From positions 1,922,001 to 1,986,000 of the forward strand of contig NZ_CP113920.1 in assembly GCF_029395535.1 (NCBI RefSeq): a stretch of 64,000 nt of DNA. Direction: 5' to 3'. Positions within the stretch are counted from its first letter, which is position 1, and each line of letters opens with the position of its first letter. The notes below the pieces were generated by a model. The model saw only the letters and a program-made list of their open reading frames with translations, did no database searches and was not told where the DNA came from. Positions 15,439 to 27,900 of the stretch are shown one piece after another. Origin of the DNA: Bifidobacterium sp. ESL0732. GTDB lineage: Bacteria > Actinomycetota > Actinomycetes > Actinomycetales > Bifidobacteriaceae. The translations under genes were made by a program, and so were the position numbers.

Positions 15439-18390
15439 TTACTTTTTGATGGTGGCAGAGTCAAAGTCGCGGTGGCGAGCCACGATGTAGCCGCCGTTAC
15501 GGTAGGCCAGCATCAGCAGGAACAGCGGCACCAGGAACACCAGCATCCACCAGAAGTTGAAATGCCTCACCATACCGCTCGGGGCCGAAGCCTCCACCTC
15601 GCAGCGCGTCAGACCATTATAATCCGACAGACTCCAGGCGGCCGGCTGTGCGTAGGCTGAGCCGTCCGGTTCAATCCAGTCGGCCGGCTTCGTGCTGCCC
15701 TTGGCATCCTGCATCCTGCGGTAGACGTCCTCCGGGATGCACTTCGGACGCGCGGGCTGCGTCTGCTGAGGCTGCTGCTGGGCCGGAGCCGGAGCCGTGG
15801 CGGGCGCGGGCGCGCCGGCGTTCGCGGCGGCGCCGATAAGAGGCGCAGGAGCCAGAGCGGGCGGTGCTGCAGGCAGCGTGGGGGCAGGAGGAGCCACCGA
15901 TTGAGGCACTACCGTCGGTGCGGTCGGAGCCGGACTCGGATTCGGTGCAGGCGACGGGCTCGGCGTCGGGGCCGGGCTCGGAGCAGGCGATGGACTTGGC
16001 TCAGGTGACGGTGACGGTGACGGCGACGGAGTCGGGGTCGGGGTCGGAGACGGACTTGGCTCAGGTGACGGCGATGGGTTCGGGTTCGGGGCCGGAGACG
16101 GAGACGGTCCGGGCGACGGCGACGGGGTCGGAAGCGGGTTCGGAAGCGGCTTCACTGGCGGCAATGGCGCTATCTGGATAGGAATGATCTTCGCCCACAC
16201 CGCATATACCGTGGTCGTGCCAGGCGCCACCCTGATATAGCTGTTCTCTTTGTAGTAGCCGCCATGATCATATGGCAGAGTCCTCCAACACAGGAACTTG
16301 TAACCAGGGACCTCATAACCGTTCTGAGCAAGCTGCCTCTTATAATGCAACAGGTCGATTCCCTCGCCAGGAGTCACGGTGAACACGTCGTCAGGCGTGG
16401 CGCCGGTAGCCGTCAAGCCAGCCGGAGGACGTGCCTCATAATGAATGGTGTAAGGAGGAATTCTGCTCTTCCACTGCGCGTACAGCTTGACCTGCTGGCC
16501 GGGCGCCGTGAAACCGGTGACGACATTGTTTTTCCTGTATGGCGTTCCGCTGCCATCGGCCTTGGTATTCCAGCCAAGGAACTTCTGAATCTTGGCGTGA
16601 TACATCAGGCGCGGAACCGTAATCTGGATACCAGCGGCATCAGGACCGACCTCGCGAATCTTGAAATCATCGCCACTCACGTTGACACCTGCGGGAGCGT
16701 TCTTCTCGAAGACCACTTCGGCGAACACCTGCCAGCGGAAAATACCACCGGTGAAGCCGGAATCACAGGTCAGCGCAGAAAGCGACTCATTATCGCCTTG
16801 ACTGGCGTCACTCACCCAGTTACCGTCTTTGCTGGTCCAACGGCCGGTATAGCCATGCCACTCTTCGGCGCCGGCATTTTGAGGTTCTCGGTAACTGAAG
16901 AACGAAGCATTCAACCGCGTCTTCGGCCCTAGAGCAATCTGCTTGAGGGTGAACGGGAACGCCCGCTTGCCTTCGACAGCATTGCCCGTGTCCCAGCCGG
17001 ACAGGTCCAGCGAGTCAAGCTGTTCATCCTCATCGAACATCAGGGAGATATTGGTCACACGGCCGGTGTTCCACGACTCCAACCCGGTAACAGAAGCCAG
17101 CGCGAAATCACAACGGAACATCTCTCTCATACTGGTGACCCCGGAGACGTCCCAGTCGACAAGATCCAACGAAGTCAGGTTCACATCGTATGCAAACATT
17201 TGGGAAAGATTGGTGTTGCAAGCCTTCACACGCCAAGTGGAGATGCCTTTGATCTCCGTAATATGAGGAATGTTCATGAATGTGCCGTTCATCCAATCGA
17301 TTCTGGAAACGTCCCATCCCGAGACGTCGAGATATGTCAGCGAACTCAAATCAGAGAAGACATACGGCATCTGGCCTGTCAACGAAGCCGTATTCCACCG
17401 CGACAGGTCAAGCTTGGTCAGCGAACGACACTCCAAAAACATCTGATTGACAAACTTGAGCTTTTCGACATTCCAGCCGAAAATCCCGTCAAGGTCGCAT
17501 AGTGCGTGATCATATGAGAACATGTCCGCCATATCGGTCACTTGGGAGGTATCCCAATTCGACAATCCGTCGATGCGTTTCAAGGCGTTGTCGTTCATGA
17601 ACATCTCCCACATGTCGGTCACCTGAGAGGTATCCCAACCGGAGAGGTCCAAAGTCTCGAGCTTGGGATCGTTGGCAAACTCCTGCTGCATGACGGCTTG
17701 AGCAATCGGCCGCCCGCCATTGAGATCGCCCACCCCCTGGATATAACGCAATTCGGGCAAAAACCCGAAACCGATCGAAGATTGCGGATCCGAGGAGAAG
17801 AAGGTGTGCGTGGGATTATCGAACACCAGACCTACCATCTTTTCGATGTTGCTCTTGTGCTGATCGCTGTAAGCCGTCGTATTCGGACCCCACGGCTCGT
17901 CATCGACAGCGAAAACTCCGGGGCCGACATGCATCACATAGCCGTCATCCTCCTGACGCAACGACCAATGCACCTTGTTCTGTCCTGCGGAGTCACCGCC
18001 CCAGTCGCCTTCTTCAACGACATTGCTCTCACCTTGGGGCTGAGCGTGCTGGGCAGCCTGCGAATCAGGCACCGACTGCGCCGGATGAGAAGACTGCTGA
18101 GACGGTGCAGCCGCCTTGTCTTCACCAACGGCATTCTTTTCAGCAGCTTCCGTCTTCGATTCTTTGGAATCACCGGATTGTGAGGTATCTGATGACGATG
18201 CTGCCGATTGGCTACCAGAGCCGGCGACGCTGCCCGCCTTGGGATCTTCGGTAGACGTCGCAGCCTCGCCGGTGCTCGTCTGTATCTGCGGCTCCGCGGT
18301 TTCGTCAGCGGAAGCCGCCGTGGCGAACGGACCGGCAATCATCGCCGCAGCAACAAGCATGCCGACTATCGCTTTATTCAAAGACCTCAT
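15439..18390 (-). CDS. BspA-like (DUF285) leucine-rich repeat surface protein 2
   Basis: A 983-residue exported protein. It has a signal peptide (MRSLNKAIVGMLVAAAMIAG..., cleavage near ASA) and about 120 residues rich in Ser, Ala, Gln and Glu. DUF285 repeats follow (about 205-515; LDLSGWDTSQVTDM.EMF pattern), then two InlB-type repeats (around 575-640 and 645-715; FLGWNTKADGSGTPY and FLCWRTLPYD). Next is a roughly 90-residue Pro-Ser-Pro-Ala spacer typical of wall-crossing regions, and a C-terminal membrane helix (about 945-963) with a basic tail. There is no LPXTG. ATG 18390 has AGGAAG upstream and places the signal peptide at the N-terminus. It lies convergent to the LytTR 2 pair and downstream of fas. 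The same family and anchor as surface protein 1 suggest duplication. Confidence 0.9.
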   Translation of the reverse strand: MRSLNKAIVGMLVAAAMIAGPFATAASADETAEPQIQTSTGEAATSTEDPKAGSVAGSGSQSAASSSDTSQSGDSKESKTEAAEKNAVGEDKAAAPSQQSSHPAQSVPDSQAAQHAQPQGESNVVEEGDWGGDSAGQNKVHWSLRQEDDGYVMHVGPGVFAVDDEPWGPNTTAYSDQHKSNIEKMVGLVFDNPTHTFFSSDPQSSIGFGFLPELRYIQGVGDLNGGRPIAQAVMQQEFANDPKLETLDLSGWDTSQVTDMWEMFMNDNALKRIDGLSNWDTSQVTDMADMFSYDHALCDLDGIFGWNVEKLKFVNQMFLECRSLTKLDLSRWNTASLTGQMPYVFSDLSSLTYLDVSGWDVSRIDWMNGTFMNIPHITEIKGISTWRVKACNTNLSQMFAYDVNLTSLDLVDWDVSGVTSMREMFRCDFALASVTGLESWNTGRVTNISLMFDEDEQLDSLDLSGWDTGNAVEGKRAFPFTLKQIALGPKTRLNASFFSYREPQNAGAEEWHGYTGRWTSKDGNWVSDASQGDNESLSALTCDSGFTGGIFRWQVFAEVVFEKNAPAGVNVSGDDFKIREVGPDAAGIQITVPRLMYHAKIQKFLGWNTKADGSGTPYRKNNVVTGFTAPGQQVKLYAQWKSRIPPYTIHYEARPPAGLTATGATPDDVFTVTPGEGIDLLHYKRQLAQNGYEVPGYKFLCWRTLPYDHGGYYKENSYIRVAPGTTTVYAVWAKIIPIQIAPLPPVKPLPNPLPTPSPSPGPSPSPAPNPNPSPSPEPSPSPTPTPTPSPSPSPSPEPSPSPAPSPAPTPSPSPAPNPSPAPTAPTVVPQSVAPPAPTLPAAPPALAPAPLIGAAANAGAPAPATAPAPAQQQPQQTQPARPKCIPEDVYRRMQDAKGSTKPADWIEPDGSAYAQPAAWSLSDYNGLTRCEVEASAPSGMVRHFNFWWMLVFLVPLFLLMLAYRNGGYIVARHRDFDSATIKK

Positions 18391-18853
18391 CGCTTCTCTT
18401 CCTTTCCCACGGTTCTTCACTATCACTGTTTGTATAGATGACGGATTCAGTCGTTCAATGCATCATCCATAATTCAGAAGTACTAATTATTAGTATAACA
18501 ATGCATTACTAGAAACGTTTGAAATGAATGGATTTTTTCATCAATCCGTCCCGCATCACTGTCGGACAAAATAAAAAATATCGACTCATCGACAAATGCC
18601 ATCAACGTGGTATTTGTCACACAACCTTTGTGAGAGTAGGGGTATCACATATGCTGTATACCCAAGAAAAAAATGATATTTCAGCGTCTTTTTAATTGAA
18701 GAAGATAAAATAAATCACTTTCCTGCGATAAAAAATCTCATAAAATATTCTGTCAGCATAATACAACCATTGCAAGAATACTCAAATCCATATCGGTCAC
18801 AAATCACAATAATTCCAACAGATTCGTACCATCAGACCACGGAAGCCAACCAA
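18391..18853 (-). promoter_or_regulatory. long AT-rich upstream region of surface protein 2
   Basis: About 460 bases without a gene. It includes the palindrome ACTAATTATTAGT (18483-18495) and GAAACGTTTGA (18512-18522), the latter shared with the region before surface protein 1. Such length suggests complex control of the surface protein. Confidence 0.5.
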
Positions 18854-18900
18854 AAGCAAGATAAGTCCGTCACTGGCACAGAAACCAGCGACGGACTGTC
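18854..18900 (-). terminator. terminator of fas
   Basis: On the minus strand the stem AGTCCGTCGCTGG/CCAGTGACGGACT (one mismatch) is followed by TATCTTGCTTTT. It starts about 50 bases after the fas stop. Confidence 0.82.
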
Positions 18901-18950
18901 TTATGTCAACCGTTCAACGGAGAAATGAAATCTTCTTTTCTATCTACCGA

Positions 18951-21900
18951 TTACTCGAAGTAGCCGTCGGAGCCGAGGCGGGCATCCGGGTTGAGGAGCA
19001 TCGCCTTTTCGACCTCGTGGGAATCATAGGCCTTAGTGTCTTCGTGGAAGCGACGGTTGTCGATCTCCTCGTAGAGCGGGGCCTCACCCATCATGCCCAT
19101 CAGGCGGCGGCGTTCGCCACGTGCCAGACGCTCGTTGGCGCGAGCGCGCCACTTGTCGAGCGCATCCTGGCCGTACTCGTTGGCCACGGCGGCCTCGAAG
19201 GCGCCGGGATGTACGAGGGCGACGAAGCCGGAGACGTGGCCAAAGCCGAGCGAGGTGACCAGTCCGGCCTTGATGGAGCCGATGTTGAGCGGCTTACGCA
19301 GCCAGACCATATGGTCATCCTTGCGCATCTTCGGGTCGACGCAGTCGAGGGCCGCGTTGGCCGGAATGACGCCGGACTTGAAGAGCTGGGTCAGGCCGTC
19401 GATCTGGAAGATCGCAGCGCCGCCCATCGCGTGGCCGGTCAACGACTTCTGCGAGATGACGAACAACGGGTTGCCGTCATTGCGGCCGATGGCATGCTGG
19501 ATGGAGTTGTGCAGCTCGGATTCGTTGGAATCGTTGGCATTGGTGGACGTATCGTGCTTGGAGACCACGGCGATGTCATCGGGGGCGACACCAAGACCCG
19601 CCAACTGGCGAACCAGCTGGGAGTCCTTGCCTCCCTGAGCTGCGGCGAGCGCACCCAAGCCCGGAGCCGGGATCGAGGTGTGAGCGCCATCGGCGAAGCT
19701 GTGGACGTAACCGACCACGGCCGCCACCGGCAGGCCCATCTTCAGCGCGATATCGCCACGGGTGACCAGCATCGTGCCGCCACCCTCGGACTCAACGAAG
19801 CCATCGCGGCGACGGTCGTTAGAACGGGAGAAGAAGCGGTCGGAGATGCCCTTGCCGTACATCACGTTTGCGTCGGCGGTAGCACCCATGTTGCCGAAGC
19901 CAATCACCGAATCCACGCCGATGTCATCGATTGCGCCGGTGACCACGAAGTCCGCCTTGTGTAGGGCGATCTTGTCGACGCCTTCCTCGAGCGAGACCGC
20001 GGCGGTGGCGCAGGCGGAAACCGGCTGAATCATGTTGCCGTAGCCCCCGATATAGGACTGCATGACATGCGCGGCGACGACGTTCGGCAGAGCTTCCTGC
20101 AGGATGTCGGTCGGAATCTCGTGGCCGAGGAAACGGTCGAGATAGAGCTTGCGCATGCTGGCCATGCCGCCAAAACCGGTGCCCTGCGTGGAGGCGACCA
20201 TCGAAGGGTGAATCGTCTGCAACACCTCGGCCGGTGTGAAACCGGCGGAGAGGTAGGCGTCAACGGTGGTGACGATGTTCCAAAGCGCGATCTCGTCGAC
20301 CTCGCCGACCATCGAAGCGGGAATGCCCCACTTGACAGGGTCGAAGCCCTTCGGGAACTGGCCGCCGACAGTACGGGTCATGGCGAAGCGCTTGGGCACG
20401 CGAATCATCGAACCGGGTTCGCGGGTGACACTCCACTCGCCGGACTCCTCGTCCTGGGCGATCGTAGTGTGCTCGGCATCCATGATGACATACTGCTGGG
20501 CGACTTCTTCGCTCGGCACATTGAAGGTGACTTCATGGTCGAGGTAAATCTCCACCTCGCCGCTGGCAGTGCCTTCCTGATAATCGCCGCTGCCCATGCC
20601 ATTGTCGAAGGGACGCAGGCCGGAGCGGGCCACGACCTCGTCGTGGTAACGCTCGGCGATATCCTCTTCAGGCACGAGATTGCCGTCGGTATCGTACCAA
20701 CCGGCGTTCGGGCTGTCCTGCCAAGTGACCAGACCCATGTTCCAAGCCAGCTCAAGCACCGCTCCGGCAGACAGGTCTACACTGCCGTCGGGGTGAATGC
20801 CCAGCTCGGCCTCACTGCGGGTACGGCCGGATCCCCATGGGCCCAGCTCGCCGATGGAGACGATGACAATCTGGTCTTCGGGCTTGACGGTGACATTGCG
20901 CCAATCGGCGAGATTGACCTCGGCCTGACGTGGAGGATTCGGGGTGGGCAGCGCCTTGATGAGCGTCGCCTTGCCGTCCTTGTTCTTTGTGCTTGCCTCG
21001 GCATCCGTGTTCTCGCCTGCGTTAGCCGCAGCGGAATTGGCCTTGTCGGCCTCGGCTTCGGCTCGAAGGGCGGAGATATCGATGGGTTCGCTGCCCAAGC
21101 CACCGGTCAGGTCGGCACGAAGCGGAGCCTTCTCGGCCTGCTTGCGGGCCCCGGTGTCAGCCAGATCGAGCAGTTGCTGTGCGATTTCTTCTGTGGAATA
21201 GGTGCGGATGCCATGGCGTTCGACGACGTCGACCAGCGGGTCGTTGCCACCCATCAGGCCGGTGCCACGCACCCAGCCGATCAGCGGGTGGGCGAAGGTG
21301 ACCCTGTTGGACCAATCCTTCTCCGCGCGGGCACGAGTAACGATGGCGTCGAACGAGGCCTTGACCTCACCGTACGCACCATCACCGCCAAAAACGCCGC
21401 GGTTCGGGGAACCGGGCAGGACGACGTGGAGCTTGTGCTGCACGTCGGTGTCGCCGCCGATGGCCGCAAAGCCGGTGATCGCACGCTCGACGCCCCAGAG
21501 CATCAGACGTGCCTGGGACTCGAAAAGCTGGCCGGAATCGGCCATGGTGCCATGCACCGGAGGTGCCGCGAACGGGAAGAAGAGGCTCGGCTCGTAGGCG
21601 GGCTTCAGAATCGTCGTCGTTGCGCCGGTGGTCTTCTTGCTCACGCCGCCGACCCACTTGACCAAGGCATCGACGTCGCGATAGCTGGAAAGGTTAGCCG
21701 GGACCAACCAGAGCTTGGCGTCGCCGACCGCGTGCTCTCGGTAGACCTTCTCGGCCCATGCCTTCACCGACTGCTTGAAGCTGTGCGAAGTGGCGATAAC
21801 CGTCGCGCCGCCTGCCAAGAGGCCTTCGACGACCTGGCCTGCGATGGAGTTCGGGGCCACGCCGGTGACCACGGCGACGTCGCCGGCAAAGCGGGACGCC

Positions 21901-24900
21901 TTCGGATCGGTCTTGGCATTGCTGCGCGCCTCGACCGCGATACGGTTGAAAGTGGAGGACAGAATGCTGTTGCCGTCGGTTTCCGCCTTGGACGCGAACC
22001 AAGTGGCCTGATCGGCGACTTCGTGTCCTGCGCCGATGAAGCTCAGCGCAGAGACCTTCTGGTCGTGGTTGTAATACAGACGAGCGAGATCCTCGCGCGC
22101 CGTGGCCCAACGGTCATCGAGCAGCAGGGCCTTGCGTTCGTCGAAGCGCGGCGCGACCTGATCAACCCAGTCGCTGCCAAGTTCGGCCTCGACGGTTTCG
22201 ACCACGGCGGCATCCTCGTCTTCGTCTTCCTCTACGACAGGAGCCTTGACACCGAGCTCATCAAGCACGAAGCGTGCGGTCTTGGCGAGCACGCCGTCGG
22301 CGCCAGTCACTTTTTCGGCGAAAGCGTCGAGAGCAGCAGAATCGACCACCGAACCGCCGGCGCCGCCAGCACTCGGAAGAGCCACGGAAACGCCATGATC
22401 GGCGGCGACCTTTTGCACGGCCGCGTCAATCAGCGCGTTCGCGTCGTTGGCGTTGGAGACCTGAGCAGTGCTGAGGCTGGCGAGATCGTCACCACGCGAA
22501 GAGCTGCCTTCGCGGGTTTCGAGGACCAACGTGCCGAGCACGTAATCAGCCCAGCCTTGGCCCAGCTGCCAGGTATCGGTGACGCGCTTGACGACCTGGG
22601 ACTGCTTGACGCCGGAAGCACCGAAGAGACCACGGATACGATCGCGCACAATATCGGAAAGCACCGGGCCAAAGGGCTTATAGTTCGGAGCCACCTTGTT
22701 GACCAGAGCATAGAGGTCGGTAATCGACGCCTCGGCGGCGCCGTCGACCGATGCCACGCCAAGCTCGGAGCTGATGTCCATCAACAGCTGGTTACGGCGT
22801 GAAGAGACGCCGTTGGTCAGAGTGTCGGTGGTATCACTGTCGCCGATCTGGTCGGGACGGACTTTGGCTGCGTAGGCCAGGAGCATTTCGATACCGTCGG
22901 ACGCCTTGAAGGGCAGATCCGCCGGGCGTTCGGTTGAGGCAGCGGCTGGAGCGGGTGCCGAAGGAGAAGTAACCGCAACAGAATTTTGAGCGGCTAACGC
23001 CGCCGTTTCTGGCTGCTTCGCGCTCGAGTTATCGCGCTCAGCGTCGGGGGCGGAAAGCCCACTGGGCTTTCCGCTGTTCCCCTCCGCAGAGAGCTCGCTG
23101 AGCTCTTCGCTTTTCTCCGGCGCCAGACTATCCGAATCGGTCATATACACGCGCTGCTCGTCGCGACCGAGGTTGTAGACCGCAACCTCGCTACCCGAGA
23201 AATCAGGCAGACGCAGGGTCTTAGTGGCTAGGTTGGCGAGTGTCGGCTGGTTGCCGAGGCCGACTTCGACGTAATTCTCAACGCCGAGACCGCCTTGGGC
23301 CGGGTCGCCGAACATGATGGCCTGCGTCTCGATCCAGCGCACCGGGGAGGCAAACTGCCAGGCCAGGAGCTCGGTGAAGAGCAGACGGCCGAGTTTCTGC
23401 TCGTCGGCGGCGTAGGAATCCCAAATCTCCGGATTGTCAAGCGCTTCCTGAATGCGGGTGGACGGCACGACATCGACGATCTTCTGTGCGAACTCGCGGG
23501 TCATCTCGAACGGCGTCGCCACAAGATTCGGAATATAACGACCGACCAGACGCTGGTAATCGATATGCGCCGGAAGCAGGGTGTCGAGTTTGTTGCGGAA
23601 GTCGGGCACGCCTTTGCGCAGCAGCATGGAGTGGAACGGCACGTCGATGCCGGGCACATACATGAGCGCGGGCTTGCCGCCGTATTCCTTGACACGCCGG
23701 GCGGAATCCTTCTTCAAAGCCTCAAGACCCTTGAGCGTGCCTGCGATGACATACTGCTGGCCGGAAAGGTTGTAGTTGACGATTTGCAGGAATTCGCCGC
23801 TTGCTTCGCTTACGGACTTGACATAATCGTCCACACCGTCGTCACCCACGCCGAACTGGTTCGGACGCAAGGCGGCCATCCGGTAGTTGGAACGGCCCTG
23901 CTCATCGCGGTCGATGAGGCTGTTCATGGCGGAACCGCGCTGGAAGACCAGCTCAAGCACCGTCTCGAAGGGAATGATGCCGGCGAATGAGCTCAGCGCG
24001 TTGTATTCGCCCAGCGAGTGGCCGGCGAAATAGGCAGGCCAAATGTCGCTGCCGGCCTCGCGAAGACGGGAGGTCTGGGCATAGGCGACGGTGGCGAGCG
24101 CCACCTGGGTGAACTGTGTGAGGTTCAGCAGGCCGTCTGGGTGATGGTAGGTCACGCCGTTGGCGGTCAGCGTCTTCGGGTTGTCACGTACGATGGCCAG
24201 AATCGAGAAGCCGAGTTTTTCACGGGTGAGTTTGTCGGCTCGCTCCCAGGTTTCGCGGGCGGCGGCGGACTTGGCGCGTTCGTCCAAGACCATGCCCTGC
24301 TGCTGGATGCCCTGGCCAGGATAGACGTAGGCGGAACGCGGGGCGCGAACGGCTGCGGTGCCACGGGAGACGATGTTGCCATCGATGCGGCAGGTGACCT
24401 CCAGAGTCATGCCGCCGTGACGCAGCTTGCCGATGCGCTCGACCGAAATCTCGACCTTGTCATTGAGCTGGACCATGCCATACATGTTGTAGGTCCAACC
24501 GACAATCTCATAGTGCGCGCCCTTGTCGTCGCGTGCCTGCACGACGTGCTGCGCGGCGGCGGAAAGCCACATGCCATGCACGAGCGGTGCCTTCAGGCCG
24601 GAAACGGCGGCGCCGCGATGCGAGGTGTGGATCGGGTTGAAATCTCCGGAAGTACGGGCGAACGCGGTCATCTCGCTCGGTGCGGTCAATGTGACGCGAC
24701 GCAACATGCGGCGCGGAGTGGCCACCACCTGGTCAAGGCCCTTATCCTCGTCCTCGTCGAACGGGGTACCAGCGCCGGTCCGGCTCTTGCGATAAGCAAG
24801 ATAGTCGCCATAATCGGGCACGTCCACCGGAAGATCGTCGGAATAGGAACGACCACGCACGGCAAAACGCTCGACCTCGTGGGCCAAAACGGTGCCGTCG

Positions 24901-27900
24901 ATGGCAGTGTGGGTGACGTGGATGGTCACGATTCGGCCGGAAGCGGACTCGGCGTAGGCGTCGGCCCAGCTCGTCAGGTCAATCTTCTCGCCGGTGTGGG
25001 CCAGCAACTCATCCTCGGTGACCTCGAGTTCCATCTGATGGTCAAGGTGAACGGCGTTGAGCAGGCCCTCAATAACCGGATAGCCGTGGACATAAACCGA
25101 ACCGAGAGCCGTGTAAATCGCGGGCCAGGCCGGGCCGACCAACGCATCAGGGGCGATGCGCGAGGCGTTCAGGGAGCCGGGCATATTGCCGGCGGTGGCG
25201 GCTTCGTGGTCGTAGCCGAGGTTGGCGGAAAGCGTGTAGCTGGTATGGGCCTGGCCGTAGGGGAAGGCGACCTTATCGCTCATCTCTTCGATTTCGGGCA
25301 TCGCCGTGAGCTTGTCTCCAGTGATGGCGGTATTGCCGATACCGGCGGTGTCGGCCAGCATCGCGTAGACGTGCTTGGGCAGACGTTCGCGGTCGACCAC
25401 CGGGAAGAGCCCGGTTTCGGCGGGACGGACGTTCAGCGGGATGACGATGTCGCGCACCGCGTGCTTGGAAAGTCCGCCGTCGGGGTCGTTGTCCCAGAAG
25501 GTGTCGAGGTGGATGTCGAGATCGAACATCTGAGTGCCGTTCTCGTCACCAACTTCACGGATTTCGTAATACTTATCGCCATTCGGCGTACCGAACGCGG
25601 GGTTGGTCATCAAGTGACCGACCCACGAGATGTTCGGGGACTTGCGAATGAAGTCTTCGGCGTCACTGGCCGCATCGAGCTCCGCGAACGCCTGTTGCGG
25701 CTCTGCTCCCCCGTTGAGCTCACGGGTGCGGTCGAGCGCGGCGGCCTCAAAGCGGCCAAGGATGGAGCCGACAGGCTCGTCAATTGTGGTGATACCGGCC
25801 ACCGAAATCGGACCGGGGATGGCACGCACGGAATCGGCTGAATAACGCGGGTCTTCGGACTGCCAAAGCTGGTCTTGACCCCACCAACGCAACAGGTCGT
25901 TGTCGATCTGCGGCACGAAGGGCATCGGCTTGTGATACTCGTGGATCAGCGTCGGGAACCAGGCCACGTCGGTCGGGGTCACGGTGACCTCGGCGGCACG
26001 CGGATAGGCCCGCTGCAGCTTGTCGATGGCGGTCTGCGGGTCTTTTTCGACGTCGGCGCGGGAAGTGAAGAGCGAGGCGAATTCGCCGGATTCCTGATCG
26101 CAGACGCGGGCTTCGGCGCGCTGCAGCAGGTGCAGGAAACGGTCGGCATAAGTCGGATCGGCCCATGGGAAGGTAAGTTCGGCGAAACGCTGCGCCCACT
26201 GGACGTAGGTCATCTTGTCAAGGTCACCGAAGTAAGGACGTGAGGTCTTGTCGAGCGCTTCGATGATTTCATCGCGACGGCTTTCCAGCTCTTCCGGATG
26301 CTTCATGACGCGGACAAGCAGACGGCCACAACGAGCGGAGGCGTTTTCAAGCTCGTAGATATCGGCGTGCAGGTGGCTCAAGCCGCTGGCGACACCGCCC
26401 TTGGCGACCTGGCCGGCCGGAACCCAGTTCTCGCCCAGAGGCGCGAACGGGTCGGAATCGTCTGGCTTCGGCGAAATGCCGGGGGTCGCGACGAGCATGC
26501 GCTTGACGTCGGGGTTGGTGTGGGCTTCCTTGGCCGTCATCGCGGCGGTGCCGATCAGAACGCCGTCAACGGGCATGTCAGGTTTGCCGTAAACGCGCGA
26601 CCACTGGCCGGAAATATAGTCGGCAGCGCGGTCGGGGGTGCCGATGCCGCCACCAGCGACCAGCACAAGGTTGTCGCAGGCACGCACGTCGGCGTAAGTA
26701 TCCATCAGAAGGACGTCGAGGGATTCCCAGGAATGGTGACCGCCGGCGGCTCCGCCTTCGACCTCCATGATCACGGAGACCGGGGCGACGGCCTTGGCGA
26801 TGCGCACGACCTGGCGAATCTGGTCGATGGTGCCGGGCTTGAAGGCGACATACGGGAAGCCCTGCTCGTTGAGCGAGGCGACCAGCTGCTTGGCTTCGTC
26901 GAGTTCGGGAATGCCCGCGGAGATCACCACGCCGTCGATCGGGGTGCCGGAGGCGCGCTTCTTGGCGACGATGCCTGCAGGGCCGAACTGCATATTCCAC
27001 AGATAACGATCCATGAACATCGCGTTGAACTCAATGGTTCGGCCCTCTTCGAGCTGCTTACTAAGAGCGGCGACGTTACGGTCGAAAACGGCCGGAGTCA
27101 CCTGGCCACCACCAGCCATTTCGACCCAGTAGCCGGCGTTTGCGGCCGCGGAGACGATATCAGCGTTCACAGTGGTGGGGGTCATGCCGGCCAGCAGCAC
27201 CGGCGGCTTGCCCGTCAGATCGCTGAACTTGGTGCGAATCTTGTCACCGGCGGGCGTGGAAATCACCTTCGGAGCGAACTTGCGCCAATCCTGCGTACGG
27301 GTGGGTTCCTCTTCCATGGTGGAAAGCGCGGCGCGAGCCTCTTCACTGTCGGCCTCGACTACGCCGACGCCGGTGCCTTGCACCAGAGCGCTGACAAGCT
27401 TGCCGACGGTGTTGCCCGGGCCCATATCCACAATCCACAGCTTGGTGGGATCGTTGCTCTTGAGCAACGCGTCGGTGCGCGCGGCCCAATCGACATGGTT
27501 GACCAGCACTTCGCTGGCCAGCGTGCGGGCGCGATCGGCGTCTAAGCCGCAAGCCTGTGCCCACGAGACGGTGGACTCGACGGCTTCAGCCATCAGCGGG
27601 GAATGGAAGGGAACAGTGACCTCGAGATACTCGAGGATCGGGTCGAAAACCTCGCCGCCGCGAACCTTGTCGGCGCGCAGCTTGGCCTGACGGCGGTGTT
27701 CCTTGCCCACCTCGACGGCGAAGGACGCAAGATCCTCCGGATGGCCGGAAAGTACGTAATTATCGGTGGCATTAGTTACGGCAAACGCGATCGGGCCGCG
27801 CGGCTTTACCACGCGATCGACCAAGACCTCGATCTGGCGCTTAGTGGCACCACGTACCGAGAGCATCGGCGTGGCATCGCCGAATTTCGTGGAGACCGGC

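Noticed and set aside
20067..22802. 911-codon plus-strand frame and other long frames opposite fas, accBC and the GH3 gene
   Set aside because: High-GC shadow frames of well-supported genes.
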